Shown here: positions 17,305 through 25,941 of the stretch, in pieces | Numbering within the stretch: position 1 is the stretch's first letter | Layout: every line of letters begins with the position of its first letter | Source of the DNA: Paenibacillus lautus NBRC 15380 | GTDB lineage: Bacteria; Bacillota; Bacilli; Paenibacillales; Paenibacillaceae | Direction of reading: 5' to 3' | NCBI RefSeq assembly: GCF_004000945.1 | Contig: NZ_BIMF01000014.1 | Location: 122,899 to 186,898 of the forward strand | Length of the DNA: 64,000 nt | Position numbers and translations under genes: made by a program | The notes under the pieces: model-generated | What the model saw: the letters and a program-made list of their open reading frames with translations, nothing else | Databases searched by the model: none | Told to the model about the DNA's origin: nothing

Positions 17305-19272
17305 TCATTTTTGCGTAATTTGCAAGCTGCCGTTGACAATGGATAATTGATATCTGGCTCTTGTCACGGAGTCCGTTAGTATAATTCCGTTTCCTGGACC
17401 CTCGATTTCCAAGGAATCGGTCATATAGCTATGCGGATGCGGGGAATACGACCCGATATGATCCCATGTCACCATTACTCCAGCAATATAGGTTTCACCC
17501 ACTTTGGGGATGAACGATATGCTGAATTCATGCAATAAACCTGTTTGACTTGCAAGCTCTCTCCCCCGAAGATGCTTCCAACCTTCTTCACGCCAAGTGA
17601 TGGCATCGTTAAAAATATACTCCGCATTCTGGGCAGCAATTCGGCCCATTGATTTATATAACGAGCCACTTTCATACTCCGTTTGCAAAATGAAATATTG
17701 CATGGCCAAGTTTCTGTTTGCATCTCCCTGATACGGCAGAGTTCGGCTATTGAACTTGATCGCCATAATCGGTGATCGTACTCCATCTGGCGTAATTTTT
17801 AAAATAACAGGATGCGGACCGATGACCTGCTTCATCTCGTTGCTAATAGGGATCGGCACTTGATCGGCTGTGACAAGACTAATTACACCTCCATTTAATA
17901 CCGTCCAATTCGATAGCACTTCCGGATTTCTAAGCAGGTTCGGCGCTGATACCGGCATAAGCGTGCGATGCTCTCTTTCCTTCATCCGTGTTTGTAAGTC
18001 TGCACTCTTATATAATGGAGTGACCTTTCTACGAATCACCACTTCCTCTGGGCCCAATCCAGTCAAATCGGAATCCTTACCACCGGTTAGAATATCAATA
18101 TACGCCGTTCCAATGGCACCCTGAGCATTCGATTTTTTTAATACTCCAAGTTCATCGTTAAATGTCGTCGGAGCTGTAACGGTTCCAAACCAAGCTGCAT
18201 ATTTCTGCTTTTCACCAGCAGGAATCAGTTCATCTGGCATAGAGTACTCCCACTTTGAAGGATTGCCTGTATAACTTGTTACAGACCAAGAAAAGCCGAA
18301 GCCGAACATTCTTAAATTCGAAGTTAAGGATTTACTCAATAGTTTTATTGCTGCTTCCCCGCATTGTTCAAATTGAGCATTCATGTAGATACCGCTTAAT
18401 CCTAAAACTACAGGAGCTGCCTTATAGTCATCAAGTCCACTGTCGATGCACTGATAAATAGCGTACGGCGAAAATCCAAGATGTGTTCTATGAATATTTG
18501 CATTTAACCCCCCGCGATGTCCGGCTGCTAATGTCGTACCGAACATAATGCCGCAGAATGCTCCTGTTATACTGCCGCCTTGATAAAAATAATCCCCCGT
18601 GTTGATACGGCAGTATACGCCAATTAATCCGTTCCAGGTACATTCGTATGAGGATACATGTCCATTGTTACTGTTAAGAAGCTGCCCAACCTTCACTCCA
18701 GATGTAGCAATATTTCTAAATATCGGTGTCGCTGATCCTGCAACTTCGAACGCAGCTGAACCTACAGCAAACATATCGTACAGACTTTGTTCAAATAACT
18801 CCTTATTTATCCAGTTGATCAGTTCTCTTGAGCTATATGTTGAAACCCCATAAACCCCGAAATCCTCAAATACTGCTTTCACTCCAGAATTTCGGATTCT
18901 TATGCATGGAAGTAAATCCGTTGTTGTATCGAGGGGGTCCCAGATAATTCTGGTGCCCATTTGTCCACCATCTACATAGGGACCTGCTCCAAAAATTCCC
19001 CGGCTATTGTTCTCTATCGTTTGTCTGATCCGATAATCACCAGGAGGCACAAATAGCTTGTAACGTTTATCACACTTTGCCATCGCAGCCTGAAAAGCAG
19101 CAGTGTCATCTGCTCTCCCATCCCCTACAGCCCCGAACCACTTAACGTTAATGCCACGGCTCATTAATTCCTCATCTAACAAGTCGAAATTGGAGCTTAC
19201 ATCTTTCGGATCCATCGTATCCGAGGATGACCATGCGTTCATCTTCATGTATTTCGTTTGTCTCTTGGCCAT
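17305..19272 (-). CDS. Pectate-lyase-superfamily beta-helix protein
   Basis: About 655 residues. The N-terminal third begins with the Pectate_lyase_3 (PF12708) signature INVKWFGAVGDGRADDTAAFQ followed by LFVPPGDYRI, which in the family caps a right-handed beta-helix acting on polysaccharide. The C-terminal part (after about residue 430) looks like beta-rich, tail-spike or carbohydrate-binding type sequence. No signal peptide is visible. It is transcribed alone toward the exopolysaccharide promoter and has its own terminator. Degradation or remodelling of the operon's polymer is plausible but only inferred. ATG 19272 lies six bases after AAGGAGGAG and is preferred to the ATG inside that site. 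Confidence 0.75.
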   Translation of the reverse strand: MAKRQTKYMKMNAWSSSDTMDPKDVSSNFDLLDEELMSRGINVKWFGAVGDGRADDTAAFQAAMAKCDKRYKLFVPPGDYRIRQTIENNSRGIFGAGPYVDGGQMGTRIIWDPLDTTTDLLPCIRIRNSGVKAVFEDFGVYGVSTYSSRELINWINKELFEQSLYDMFAVGSAAFEVAGSATPIFRNIATSGVKVGQLLNSNNGHVSSYECTWNGLIGVYCRINTGDYFYQGGSITGAFCGIMFGTTLAAGHRGGLNANIHRTHLGFSPYAIYQCIDSGLDDYKAAPVVLGLSGIYMNAQFEQCGEAAIKLLSKSLTSNLRMFGFGFSWSVTSYTGNPSKWEYSMPDELIPAGEKQKYAAWFGTVTAPTTFNDELGVLKKSNAQGAIGTAYIDILTGGKDSDLTGLGPEEVVIRRKVTPLYKSADLQTRMKEREHRTLMPVSAPNLLRNPEVLSNWTVLNGGVISLVTADQVPIPISNEMKQVIGPHPVILKITPDGVRSPIMAIKFNSRTLPYQGDANRNLAMQYFILQTEYESGSLYKSMGRIAAQNAEYIFNDAITWREEGWKHLRGRELASQTGLLHEFSISFIPKVGETYIAGVMVTWDHIGSYSPHPHSYMTDSLEIEGPGNGIILTDSVTRARYQLSIVNGSLQITQK

Positions 19273-19427
19273 GCTCATCTCCTCCTTGCTACATAGTAGT
19301 GACTATATTAACAAATGTGCTTGATGAAAATACCCATCTAAGATTCGAGCCCAGCCCAAATTATGAAACCATTCAAATTTCAATCTTGAAAACAACACGA
19401 GGATTACTATAATATAGAAATCAATTG

Positions 19428-19442
19428 GATACATTTTGTATC
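19428..19442. promoter_or_regulatory. Operator-like palindrome, copy 4
   Basis: GATACATTTTGTATC is a perfect dyad, in the 238-bp region between the divergent pectate-lyase-like and VanZ genes. A weaker half-site (CAGTTTGTATA) follows at about 19462-19472. Confidence 0.65.
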
Positions 19443-19510
19443 AAAGTCAACGTACTTTTATCAGTTTGTATAAATAGAAGCATCTTTACCACCAAAAGGA
19501 GCTATTTTTC

Positions 19511-19924
19511 ATGCGAATCATTCTTACCTTTCTATGGGCAATAGCTCTATTCGTCTTCACCTGTTCAGTTAATTTCCATCTCCTGATCAGATATCACATC
19601 GTGGATTTTCAGTTCAACCCCTCCCCCGACTGGTCCGAGCTTATGAAACTGGATTTTAAGTGGTACAGCAGCGATTGGATTCTGCGAAAAATCGGGCATT
19701 TTATCGGGTTTCTCATTCTTGCCCTTCTCGCATCCGATTTTGGCAGGAGAAGGACCGCCTTTTTCTGGTCAGTCGCCTATGCAGCGCTAACTGAAATTCT
19801 CCAGCTCTTCTTCTTCCGAGGCGGTCGAATCTACGATGTGATCAATGATTCACTCGGTATTCTTCTTGCTTACCTACTCTGTATGATCCTGTTCCGCAAA
19901 AGTTCAAGGCGCACAAGAAGTTGA
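19511..19924 (+). CDS. VanZ-family membrane protein
   Basis: A 137-residue protein with about four hydrophobic helices. WILRKIGHFIGFLILALLASD and LTEILQLFFFRGGRIYDVINDSLGILLAYLL match the conserved VanZ-like core (KxxHFxxF and D-x-x-x-N-xxG). The biochemical function of the family is not settled; some members affect glycopeptide susceptibility. It lies between two operator-bearing regions, 150 bp upstream of the lasso cyclase gene on the same strand, so it may belong to the lasso regulon. Confidence 0.85.
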   Translation: MRIILTFLWAIALFVFTCSVNFHLLIRYHIVDFQFNPSPDWSELMKLDFKWYSSDWILRKIGHFIGFLILALLASDFGRRRTAFFWSVAYAALTEILQLFFFRGGRIYDVINDSLGILLAYLLCMILFRKSSRRTRS

Positions 19925-19975
19925 AGCCATATAAAGCCGCCCAATTCTACCCACCAAAAAGGTTTAAAAAAAGTA

Positions 19976-20005
19976 TTGATACAAATTGTATACATGTATT
20001 ATAAT
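19976..20005 (+). promoter_or_regulatory. Predicted SigA promoter of the lasso genes
   Basis: TTGATA (19976-19981), an 18-bp spacer and a perfect TATAAT (20000-20005) lie 68 bp upstream of the cyclase start. Operator copy 5 overlaps the -35 and spacer, and copy 6 follows the -10 near the expected transcription start. Confidence 0.75.
19978..19992. promoter_or_regulatory. Operator-like palindrome, copy 5
   Basis: GATACAAATTGTATA, one arm mismatch, overlapping the -35 element of the lasso promoter. Confidence 0.6.
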
Positions 20006-20011
20006 GATTAC

Positions 20012-20026
20012 GATACGAAATGTATC
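20012..20026. promoter_or_regulatory. Operator-like palindrome, copy 6
   Basis: GATACGAAATGTATC has perfect outer GATAC/GTATC arms. It begins 34 bp after copy 5, the same spacing (35 bp) as copies 1 and 2 at the exopolysaccharide promoter. Confidence 0.65.
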
Positions 20027-20073
20027 ATACATACTCACTATTTCGTAATGAGTTGTAACGAAAGGAAGATCGA

Positions 20074-22023
20074 ATGGGCGCACTTGCGGGTATTTATCGT
20101 TTTCATGGAGAACCGATTCCAACGGATCACAGCGAGCTCATAATGTCGGCATTAAGCAAGTATCCTGCCGATCAAAGCGCCGTTTGGCAACAGGATTACA
20201 TTATGATGGGGTGTCATGCCCAATGGATTACAGAGCAAGCCGTCCACGAAATACTTCCTTATTACGATCCGCAGCGCGGGCTTGCCATCACGGCCGATGC
20301 CATCCTAGACAATCGGGATGAGCTCATGGAACAGCTGCATGTGCCGCATTTTCAAAGGTCACACATGACTGACAGTGAAATACTGCTGCAGGCTTATGAG
20401 AAATGGTTTGAGCGGATGCCGGAACGATTAGTCGGGGATTTTGCTTTTGCCATATGGGATGCACGCAAGCAGCTGCTGTTCGGAGCAAGGGATTTCTCAG
20501 GCGCAAGGACGCTATATTATCATCACGATGAGCAGCAGTTCTCCTTCTGTACGATGATGACTCCCTTGCTCACTTTACCTTATATACATAAAGAGCTTAA
20601 CGAGCGTTGGCTAGCCGAGTTTCTGGCGATCCGCGGTGTATTCGAACCCCCGGATGCTTCAACCACTGTGTACAATCATATTTATCAGGTTCCGCCTTCC
20701 CACTCCTTCAGCGTTAAACATAACCGGTTATTGATCAGCCGATATGACAGCCTCGCTAATGTGCATCCTTTGCAGCTCCGATCATCGGAGGAGTATGAAG
20801 AAGCCTTTCGTGAGGTATTTCATACAGCCGTAACCTCAAGGCTTCGTCGTTCAAGCCTGCAAATCGGCGCTCATCTAAGCGGAGGTTTGGATTCGGGCTC
20901 CGTCGCAAGCTTTGCTGCCAGAGCGCTTCAGCAGGATAACCGGATGCTTCATACCTTCAGTTACATACCAGAAGACGAATTCATTGATTGGACGCCGAAG
21001 CACAGATTTGCTGACGAGAGGCCGCTCATTAAGCAGACCGTACAGTTTGTGGGCAACATCCATGACCATTACTTGGATTTCAAAGGTCACAGTCCCTTTA
21101 CGGAAATCGACGACTGGATTGACATCCTGGAATCTCCTTATAAGTTCTTTGATAACTCGTTCTGGCTAAGAGGAATCTATGCGCAAGCGCAGCAGCAAGG
21201 AATCGGAATTCTGTTGAATGGAGCCCGGGGGAATTACAGCATATCTTGGGGACCTGCGATCGAGTATTACACGAAGCTTATGAAAAAATTCAACTGGCTT
21301 CATCTATTCCGCGAGATCAATCAGTACAGCAGAAACGTTGGAGTTGCACGTAAGCGGTTATACTCCATCCTTTGCCGTAAAGCGTTTCCTTCTCTTGCAA
21401 AGGTAAGGCCATCCGGATCATCTGCTGAGTTGCCGCAGCTCATTCATCCCGACTTTGCTGATCGCACAGGGATCTACGACAAGCTGCAGGATCGCGCGTT
21501 TACCGGAATTGGCTCAACAGACGATCTTCCAGATGATCCATTGGAAGCAAGAATTCAGCATTTCAACCGGGTCAACATATGGAGCGCCACCGGGTCAAGC
21601 GGATGCAAGCTGTCCCTTCGTTATTCCGTTTGGAGTCACGATCCGACCAATGATCTACGCGTCATTCGATTCTGCCTCTCAACGCCAATGGAGCAATTCG
21701 TTCATAACGGCATGGATCGGGCTTTAATTAGGCGGTCTACGACAGGCTGGCTCCCGGATTCCATCCGGCTCAACCAGAGAACAAGAGGCATCCAGGCTGC
21801 CGATTCCATCCATCGAATGCGAAGTGACTGGCCAGCATTTATCGAAGAATTGGACCATTTGAGCCGTGATTCTAGAATGCAGCAGATCATCAACATGCCT
21901 GTTCTCCAAGAAGCCCTCATGGAGGCCCGAGAGGGAATGGATTCGAATCAAGCTTATGGTCCATCTATTAAGCTATTAATGCGCAGTATCATCCTGTACC
22001 GATTTCTTCAGAAAAACTTTTGA
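20074..22023 (+). CDS. Lasso peptide cyclase (asparagine-synthetase-like C protein)
   Basis: A 649-residue protein. The N-terminal glutaminase-like domain (about 1-190) begins MGALAGIY, without the Cys2 nucleophile of true asparagine synthetases. The C-terminal synthetase domain has the PP-loop SGGLDSGSVASFAA near residue 270. Such proteins activate an Asp or Glu side chain of the precursor with ATP so that the N-terminal amine closes the macrolactam ring. The precursor gene follows 18 bases after its stop, which confirms the assignment. A GAAAGGAAG site precedes the ATG. The B1/B2 leader-recognition and protease partners are not adjacent, which is unusual. Confidence 0.92.
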   Translation: MGALAGIYRFHGEPIPTDHSELIMSALSKYPADQSAVWQQDYIMMGCHAQWITEQAVHEILPYYDPQRGLAITADAILDNRDELMEQLHVPHFQRSHMTDSEILLQAYEKWFERMPERLVGDFAFAIWDARKQLLFGARDFSGARTLYYHHDEQQFSFCTMMTPLLTLPYIHKELNERWLAEFLAIRGVFEPPDASTTVYNHIYQVPPSHSFSVKHNRLLISRYDSLANVHPLQLRSSEEYEEAFREVFHTAVTSRLRRSSLQIGAHLSGGLDSGSVASFAARALQQDNRMLHTFSYIPEDEFIDWTPKHRFADERPLIKQTVQFVGNIHDHYLDFKGHSPFTEIDDWIDILESPYKFFDNSFWLRGIYAQAQQQGIGILLNGARGNYSISWGPAIEYYTKLMKKFNWLHLFREINQYSRNVGVARKRLYSILCRKAFPSLAKVRPSGSSAELPQLIHPDFADRTGIYDKLQDRAFTGIGSTDDLPDDPLEARIQHFNRVNIWSATGSSGCKLSLRYSVWSHDPTNDLRVIRFCLSTPMEQFVHNGMDRALIRRSTTGWLPDSIRLNQRTRGIQAADSIHRMRSDWPAFIEELDHLSRDSRMQQIINMPVLQEALMEAREGMDSNQAYGPSIKLLMRSIILYRFLQKNF

Positions 22024-22041
22024 AAGGAGGTGAATATCTAT

Positions 22042-22167
22042 ATGAAAAAGGAATGGAGCGTACCTGCATTGGAAGTTCTGGACATGAAAATGACGATGGC
22101 GGGTCCTGGAAGTGCAATTCCGGATGGAGTTCAACCGGATCCGGATGAAATCGTTAACTACAGCTAA
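22042..22167 (+). CDS. Lasso peptide precursor, paeninodin-like
   Basis: Forty-one residues. The leader is MKKEWSVPALEVLDMKMTM, with the conserved penultimate Thr and a W-xx-P-x-L segment in place of the usual Y-xx-P-x-L recognised by the B1 protein. The core starts with the nine-residue ring AGPGSAIPD, Ala1 to Asp9, and continues with the tail GVQPDPDEIVNYS. The ring start AGPG, the QPDPDE stretch and the terminal Ser are as in paeninodin, whose last Ser is phosphorylated by a kinase like the one encoded downstream. An AAAGGAGGTGA site overlaps the cyclase stop. The gene is too short for ordinary gene calling. Confidence 0.93.
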   Translation: MKKEWSVPALEVLDMKMTMAGPGSAIPDGVQPDPDEIVNYS

Positions 22168-22197
22168 TCTTCATGGATTCATCTTCTAAGAACCGCT

Positions 22198-22238
22198 GCC
22201 CGTATATGCCTTATTGGGTATATGGGCTATCTTTTTTT
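22198..22238 (+). terminator. Terminator/attenuator between precursor and kinase genes
   Basis: A stem of about 12 positions (arms 22198-22209 and 22216-22227, two wobble pairs and one mismatch) is followed by seven T residues. It lies 31 bp after the precursor stop. It probably keeps the precursor message abundant relative to the kinase, with partial read-through to the kinase gene. Confidence 0.8.
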
Positions 22239-22268
22239 ATTCGTATATTAATCATTGGAGTGAGGACC

Positions 22269-23192
22269 ATGCTTCAAACACTTAAACCAACCGCATATAA
22301 GGCCTTCGGGTTTTCCATTCAAAGTGACATTCCCCTGCCTGAGTTACAGCCCGTCGTCCTCCCGGATGATTTCGCCGATATTGTCGTCCGTTATGCTGAT
22401 TTGACCGAAAGACGGCTTGGAATATCAGATACGTCGAATAAAACATGGGTATGCACCGAAGATATGGTCATGTTCAGAGTCCCTGAACTCGCTGTTTTTG
22501 CAATAGAGGACGGGACGACCATCTCTGTCTCCCCAGAAAAGGGCGCCGCGGTGGATAAAATCCGGCTGTACGTGCTTGGATCTTGTATGGGCGCCCTATT
22601 ACTGCAGCGTCGAATACTTCCTCTACACGGCAGTGCGGTAGTCATTGACCATAAGGCCTATGCCTTCATCGGCCATTCCGGGCACGGGAAGTCGACGCTG
22701 GCCTCTGCCTTTCTGCAAAAAGGATACCAATTGGTAACGGATGACGTCATCGCTGTGACGGTGGATCAGCAAAATATTCCCTATGTAACGCCAGCTTACC
22801 CTCAACAAAAGCTTTGGCAGGAAAGCCTAGAAGTCTTCGGAATGGATTCCCGCCATTTCCGGCCTCTGTTCGAGCGTGAAACCAAGTACGCTATCCCCGT
22901 AACATCCCAATTCTCCAATAAGCCCCTGCCGCTGGCTGGTATTTTTGAGCTCGTTAAAACAGATTGCTGTCAACTACATATACGTGAGATTGATAAATTA
23001 GAGAAGCTGCCGCTTCTGCATCGCCATACCTATCGAAACCAACTTCTATCCGGCAGCGGATTAACGCAGTGGCATTTTGACATCACAGCCCGCATGTCCG
23101 GGAGTACGGCTATGTACCAGATTCAGCGTCCATCAAACGAACATACCGTGCACCAGCTAACGGCCATGGTCTTAGATGCCATACGTGAATAA
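22269..23192 (+). CDS. HPr-kinase-like lasso peptide serine kinase (PadeK type)
   Basis: About 307 residues. The Walker A loop is GHSGHGKST near residue 140, followed by KGYQLVTDDVIAV, as in HPr kinase/phosphorylase C-terminal domains. Homologues in paeninodin clusters phosphorylate the C-terminal Ser of the precursor; the precursor here ends in Ser. I start it at ATG 22269 after GGAGTGAGG, not at the upstream ATG (22173), which would place the terminator inside the coding region. It ends just before a strong terminator, so the plus-strand lasso unit in this window consists of C, A and K only. Confidence 0.88.
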   Translation: MLQTLKPTAYKAFGFSIQSDIPLPELQPVVLPDDFADIVVRYADLTERRLGISDTSNKTWVCTEDMVMFRVPELAVFAIEDGTTISVSPEKGAAVDKIRLYVLGSCMGALLLQRRILPLHGSAVVIDHKAYAFIGHSGHGKSTLASAFLQKGYQLVTDDVIAVTVDQQNIPYVTPAYPQQKLWQESLEVFGMDSRHFRPLFERETKYAIPVTSQFSNKPLPLAGIFELVKTDCCQLHIREIDKLEKLPLLHRHTYRNQLLSGSGLTQWHFDITARMSGSTAMYQIQRPSNEHTVHQLTAMVLDAIRE

Positions 23193-23270
23193 ACATGAAC
23201 CTCATGGGTCGTTTATCGAATCATATTCCGCAGCTCTCAAACACCCGCAATTACATATGTCCCCCTTTAT

Positions 23271-23305
23271 AAAAGATCCCCAAACGACAGGTTTGGGGAT
23301 CTTTT
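23271..23305 (+). terminator. Terminator after the lasso kinase gene
   Basis: A near-perfect 15-bp stem (AAAAGATCCCCAAAC paired with GTTTGGGGATCTTTT) around a 5-base GACAG loop. It can act in both directions. Confidence 0.9.
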
Positions 23306-23504
23306 CACTAAAGCTCGGCCTCGACAAGCCAAGGCTTTTATCTGCGTCACATCCATCTTTCCACTTTTCCTGCTTACGCACAAATACCACAACAACTTCC
23401 CAAGACGATGCGCAGCAAAATGAACTTCCGGATCGACCTGAGTGTTTTTGTTAATGTCGTTTCTAACGGCTGAGTACATTCATGATTTCGATCATAAACA
23501 AATT

Positions 23505-23531
23505 AACAACCCGCTCAATGAGCGGGTTGTT
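23505..23531. terminator. Bidirectional terminator, lasso unit versus AAA+ operon
   Basis: An 11-bp stem (AACAACCCGCT / AGCGGGTTGTT) with a 5-base loop. It lies about 105 bp beyond the end of the minus-strand AAA+ operon. The same CCCGCTCAATGAGCGGG core occurs at 54190-54214. Confidence 0.75.
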
Positions 23532-23636
23532 ATACATGAAGACGAATATGGCCATAGATCCTTCGCTTAATAAAACAGGAAATTTACTTTAAATAAATCG
23601 GGCCGAGCGCGAATCCGATCGATTTGTATTCGTATC

Positions 23637-25190
23637 CTATACCATTACTTTTCGTCCGCTTGATCGGTGAATGCCATGCCCATTCGCCTCTTCATTTATT
23701 TTACCAGCTGGGACTGCCCTTTCTTTACCCCAAGTGCGTATCGCTTCAATTTGTTCAGGGCTTGTTTGAGATAACGGCACGACATTGGTAAAGAAGTTTA
23801 TAAACGTTTCATCTGTAATGGAATCGTCCCCTTTTACAAATGCTTGCTTCACTACGTCTCGAACAGCCGCTTCCAAATCCGCACCGGCAAATCCGTCCGA
23901 AAGTCTTACTAAATGCTGTAATAATTCATTTGATATTGTTCTCTTCAATCCCTTTTCAATATAAATCTTTATAATTTCCTCCCGTTCACTCGCGGTTGGT
24001 AAATCTACGAAAAACAACTCATCAAAACGTCCTCTGCGCAGCAGTTCAGGGGGCAGCTTGGATACGTCATTGGCGGTTGCCACAACGAAGACTCTAGCGA
24101 GGCTTTCCTGTAACCAATACAGGAACTGGCCGACCAGACGGGTCGATGTGCCTCCATCGCCTCCGCCTACTGCGCCGGCAAGACCCTTCTCAATTTCATC
24201 AATCCATAATACGCATGGCGCCACATGATCGGCTGTGGATAATGCTTCTTTCAAACGATTCTCACTCTGCCCTAAGTACTGTCCATGTATGGTGGATAAA
24301 TCCAACCGATACAGCGGCAGGTTCCATAAGGAAGCGATCGCCTTAGCGGATAAAGACTTCCCACACCCCGGAACACCAACCAACAAAATTCCTCTTGGCG
24401 GGCGAATGCCGCGTTCACGCAAGTCGGCCGTCAGGAGCTGGCGATTAGCATCAAGCCATAATTTAAGACCATCTAACCCGCCAATTTGATAGTCCTCTCT
24501 TACAATAACTCGCTCAATACCAGAAATATCGGCAAAAATCTTATCTTTGGCATGCATTAATTCCTTTAAATTCTCATTCATAATACTACCGTTTGCTAAT
24601 AATGTTGCGATCACATTTTCAGCCTCAATTTGGCTTATGCCAGCAAGTATAGCGGCTGCTTGCCTCTCCTCGGCATCCTGCCATTCAATGAACATTTCAC
24701 TTCGATAAGGATGAATTTGATCCCGAATAATGATCAGCATTTCATCCTCGTTGGGTTGAGACAGCGTTATCGACATGCCGAGACGCTGCAATGGCCCCCA
24801 GACAGGATTATTCGTAATTACAACAATCGCCCCGCCCGTTTCCGTAGCAAGCATTACCGCATCTTGCAATTGTCTTGCCATTCGAGTATCATCTTCAAGC
24901 TCTTGTACCTCTGTAAAAACAAACGTTTGATTTTGGAGTTGACCGATTTTTTGTGTCACATAATCTAGTCCACCAATAACCGAACGGTCCTCATTGAGCA
25001 GCCGATTGGTTGATATATCTCTCATTCCTTGGGATAACGTATGGTAGCCAATGTTTAAATTTAACTTTGTTGATAATTGAGCTATAAAACTAAGCGCACG
25101 AGAGCGTTCCGCAGTACGTATAGAAATAAAGGGAATTCTCGCTTTCAAATATTGCTCCATGGTCTTCAAACATGTTTGCAAGTCACTCAT
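23637..25190 (-). CDS. Ycf46-like AAA+ ATPase
   Basis: A 517-residue AAA+ protein. Residues about 1-190 form a degenerate first ATPase-like domain (ARIPFISIRTAERSRALSFI), as in the uncharacterised Ycf46 family. The second domain is catalytic: Walker A GVPGCGKS near residue 270, pore-loop region HGQYLGQSENRL, Walker B CVLWIDEIEKG, sensor 1 ATAND, arginine finger LLRRGRFDELFFVDLP, and a lid with DGFAGADLEAAVRD. Its ATG directly follows the TAA of the preceding gene. No protease or nuclease domain is fused, so a remodelling role is likely. The substrate is unknown; the coiled-coil membrane protein of the same operon is a candidate. Confidence 0.85.
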   Translation of the reverse strand: MSDLQTCLKTMEQYLKARIPFISIRTAERSRALSFIAQLSTKLNLNIGYHTLSQGMRDISTNRLLNEDRSVIGGLDYVTQKIGQLQNQTFVFTEVQELEDDTRMARQLQDAVMLATETGGAIVVITNNPVWGPLQRLGMSITLSQPNEDEMLIIIRDQIHPYRSEMFIEWQDAEERQAAAILAGISQIEAENVIATLLANGSIMNENLKELMHAKDKIFADISGIERVIVREDYQIGGLDGLKLWLDANRQLLTADLRERGIRPPRGILLVGVPGCGKSLSAKAIASLWNLPLYRLDLSTIHGQYLGQSENRLKEALSTADHVAPCVLWIDEIEKGLAGAVGGGDGGTSTRLVGQFLYWLQESLARVFVVATANDVSKLPPELLRRGRFDELFFVDLPTASEREEIIKIYIEKGLKRTISNELLQHLVRLSDGFAGADLEAAVRDVVKQAFVKGDDSITDETFINFFTNVVPLSQTSPEQIEAIRTWGKERAVPAGKINEEANGHGIHRSSGRKVMV

Positions 25191-25733
25191 TTAAAATAGC
25201 ACCCTTCTTCTAGACTTAAATGGATCAGAAGCAGACTCCTTCGGTTCAACCGGCTCACGAGCCGCGGCCGCTGGAGCTTGCGTCTGTTGCTGTATCAAAC
25301 TGTTATGTCTAATCGTATAGGCAAGTTGACCTGTTCGATCATGCTTTGCGCTTTCTAATAAAGCTTCCTGAGAATCTCCGACATATTTACTTACAACTTG
25401 GATCAAGGATTCCTTAACATCCTCAGGAAAAATAGAAAGGCGGCATAAACGATACAGCAAATCAAATCGGTAACGTGCATTTATAATGGCGGAAATAATG
25501 GCTGCTTCTTCACCACGTGAATGATCTAGTTCCTGCTGGAATAGGCGTGTCGTATACTTTAATTTAAATTCAATTACATCATAGGTGCACTTTACAATTT
25601 TATCAGCTACACCTGACGTCCATTCCAACCTACCTTTTTCCAGAACAGAAATGATCTTCTCATCTTCCTGACCAAGTTCTTTTAGTTGATGAAACAGCTT
25701 CGTCCATTCGGAATAATAATTCGGAGGATTCAT
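25191..25733 (-). CDS. Hypothetical protein of the AAA+ operon (180 aa)
   Basis: I do not recognise a family. The 180-residue product is mostly helical by composition, soluble, with a proline/alanine-rich linker near residues 150-170 (QTQAPAAAAREPVEP) before a basic C-terminus (FKSRRRVLF). It starts with ATG overlapping the preceding 64-residue gene by four bases, and its TAA is directly followed by the ATPase ATG. This coupling suggests fixed stoichiometry with the ATPase, perhaps as adaptor or partner. Confidence 0.75.
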   Translation of the reverse strand: MNPPNYYSEWTKLFHQLKELGQEDEKIISVLEKGRLEWTSGVADKIVKCTYDVIEFKLKYTTRLFQQELDHSRGEEAAIISAIINARYRFDLLYRLCRLSIFPEDVKESLIQVVSKYVGDSQEALLESAKHDRTGQLAYTIRHNSLIQQQTQAPAAAAREPVEPKESASDPFKSRRRVLF

Positions 25734-25924
25734 AATAATTTCGAGCTCCGTCTACGAACTAATACAGCCGGCGGATTCAAATCCCATGCAGGAAAGCTTT
25801 CCGCTAATGATTCGTTAATGGTTTGCCTTTGCAGTTCTTCAATCTTCAGATCCAGCTTCGCTTGCATTTGGCCAGCCGGCTCTGTCGAAGAATTCTGAAT
25901 GATGGGTTTGCTTCTATTTAACAT
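25730..25924 (-). CDS. Small hypothetical protein of the AAA+ operon (64 aa)
   Basis: This 64-residue frame is supported by an AAGGAGTG site ten bases before the ATG and by the four-base ATGA overlap with the next gene. The middle (QMQAKLDLKIEELQRQTI) could form a short amphipathic helix or coiled coil; the C-terminus is basic (LVRRRSSKLL). No family recognised. Confidence 0.65.
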   Translation of the reverse strand: MLNRSKPIIQNSSTEPAGQMQAKLDLKIEELQRQTINESLAESFPAWDLNPPAVLVRRRSSKLL

Positions 25925-25941
25925 CCGGATTTCACTCCTTC

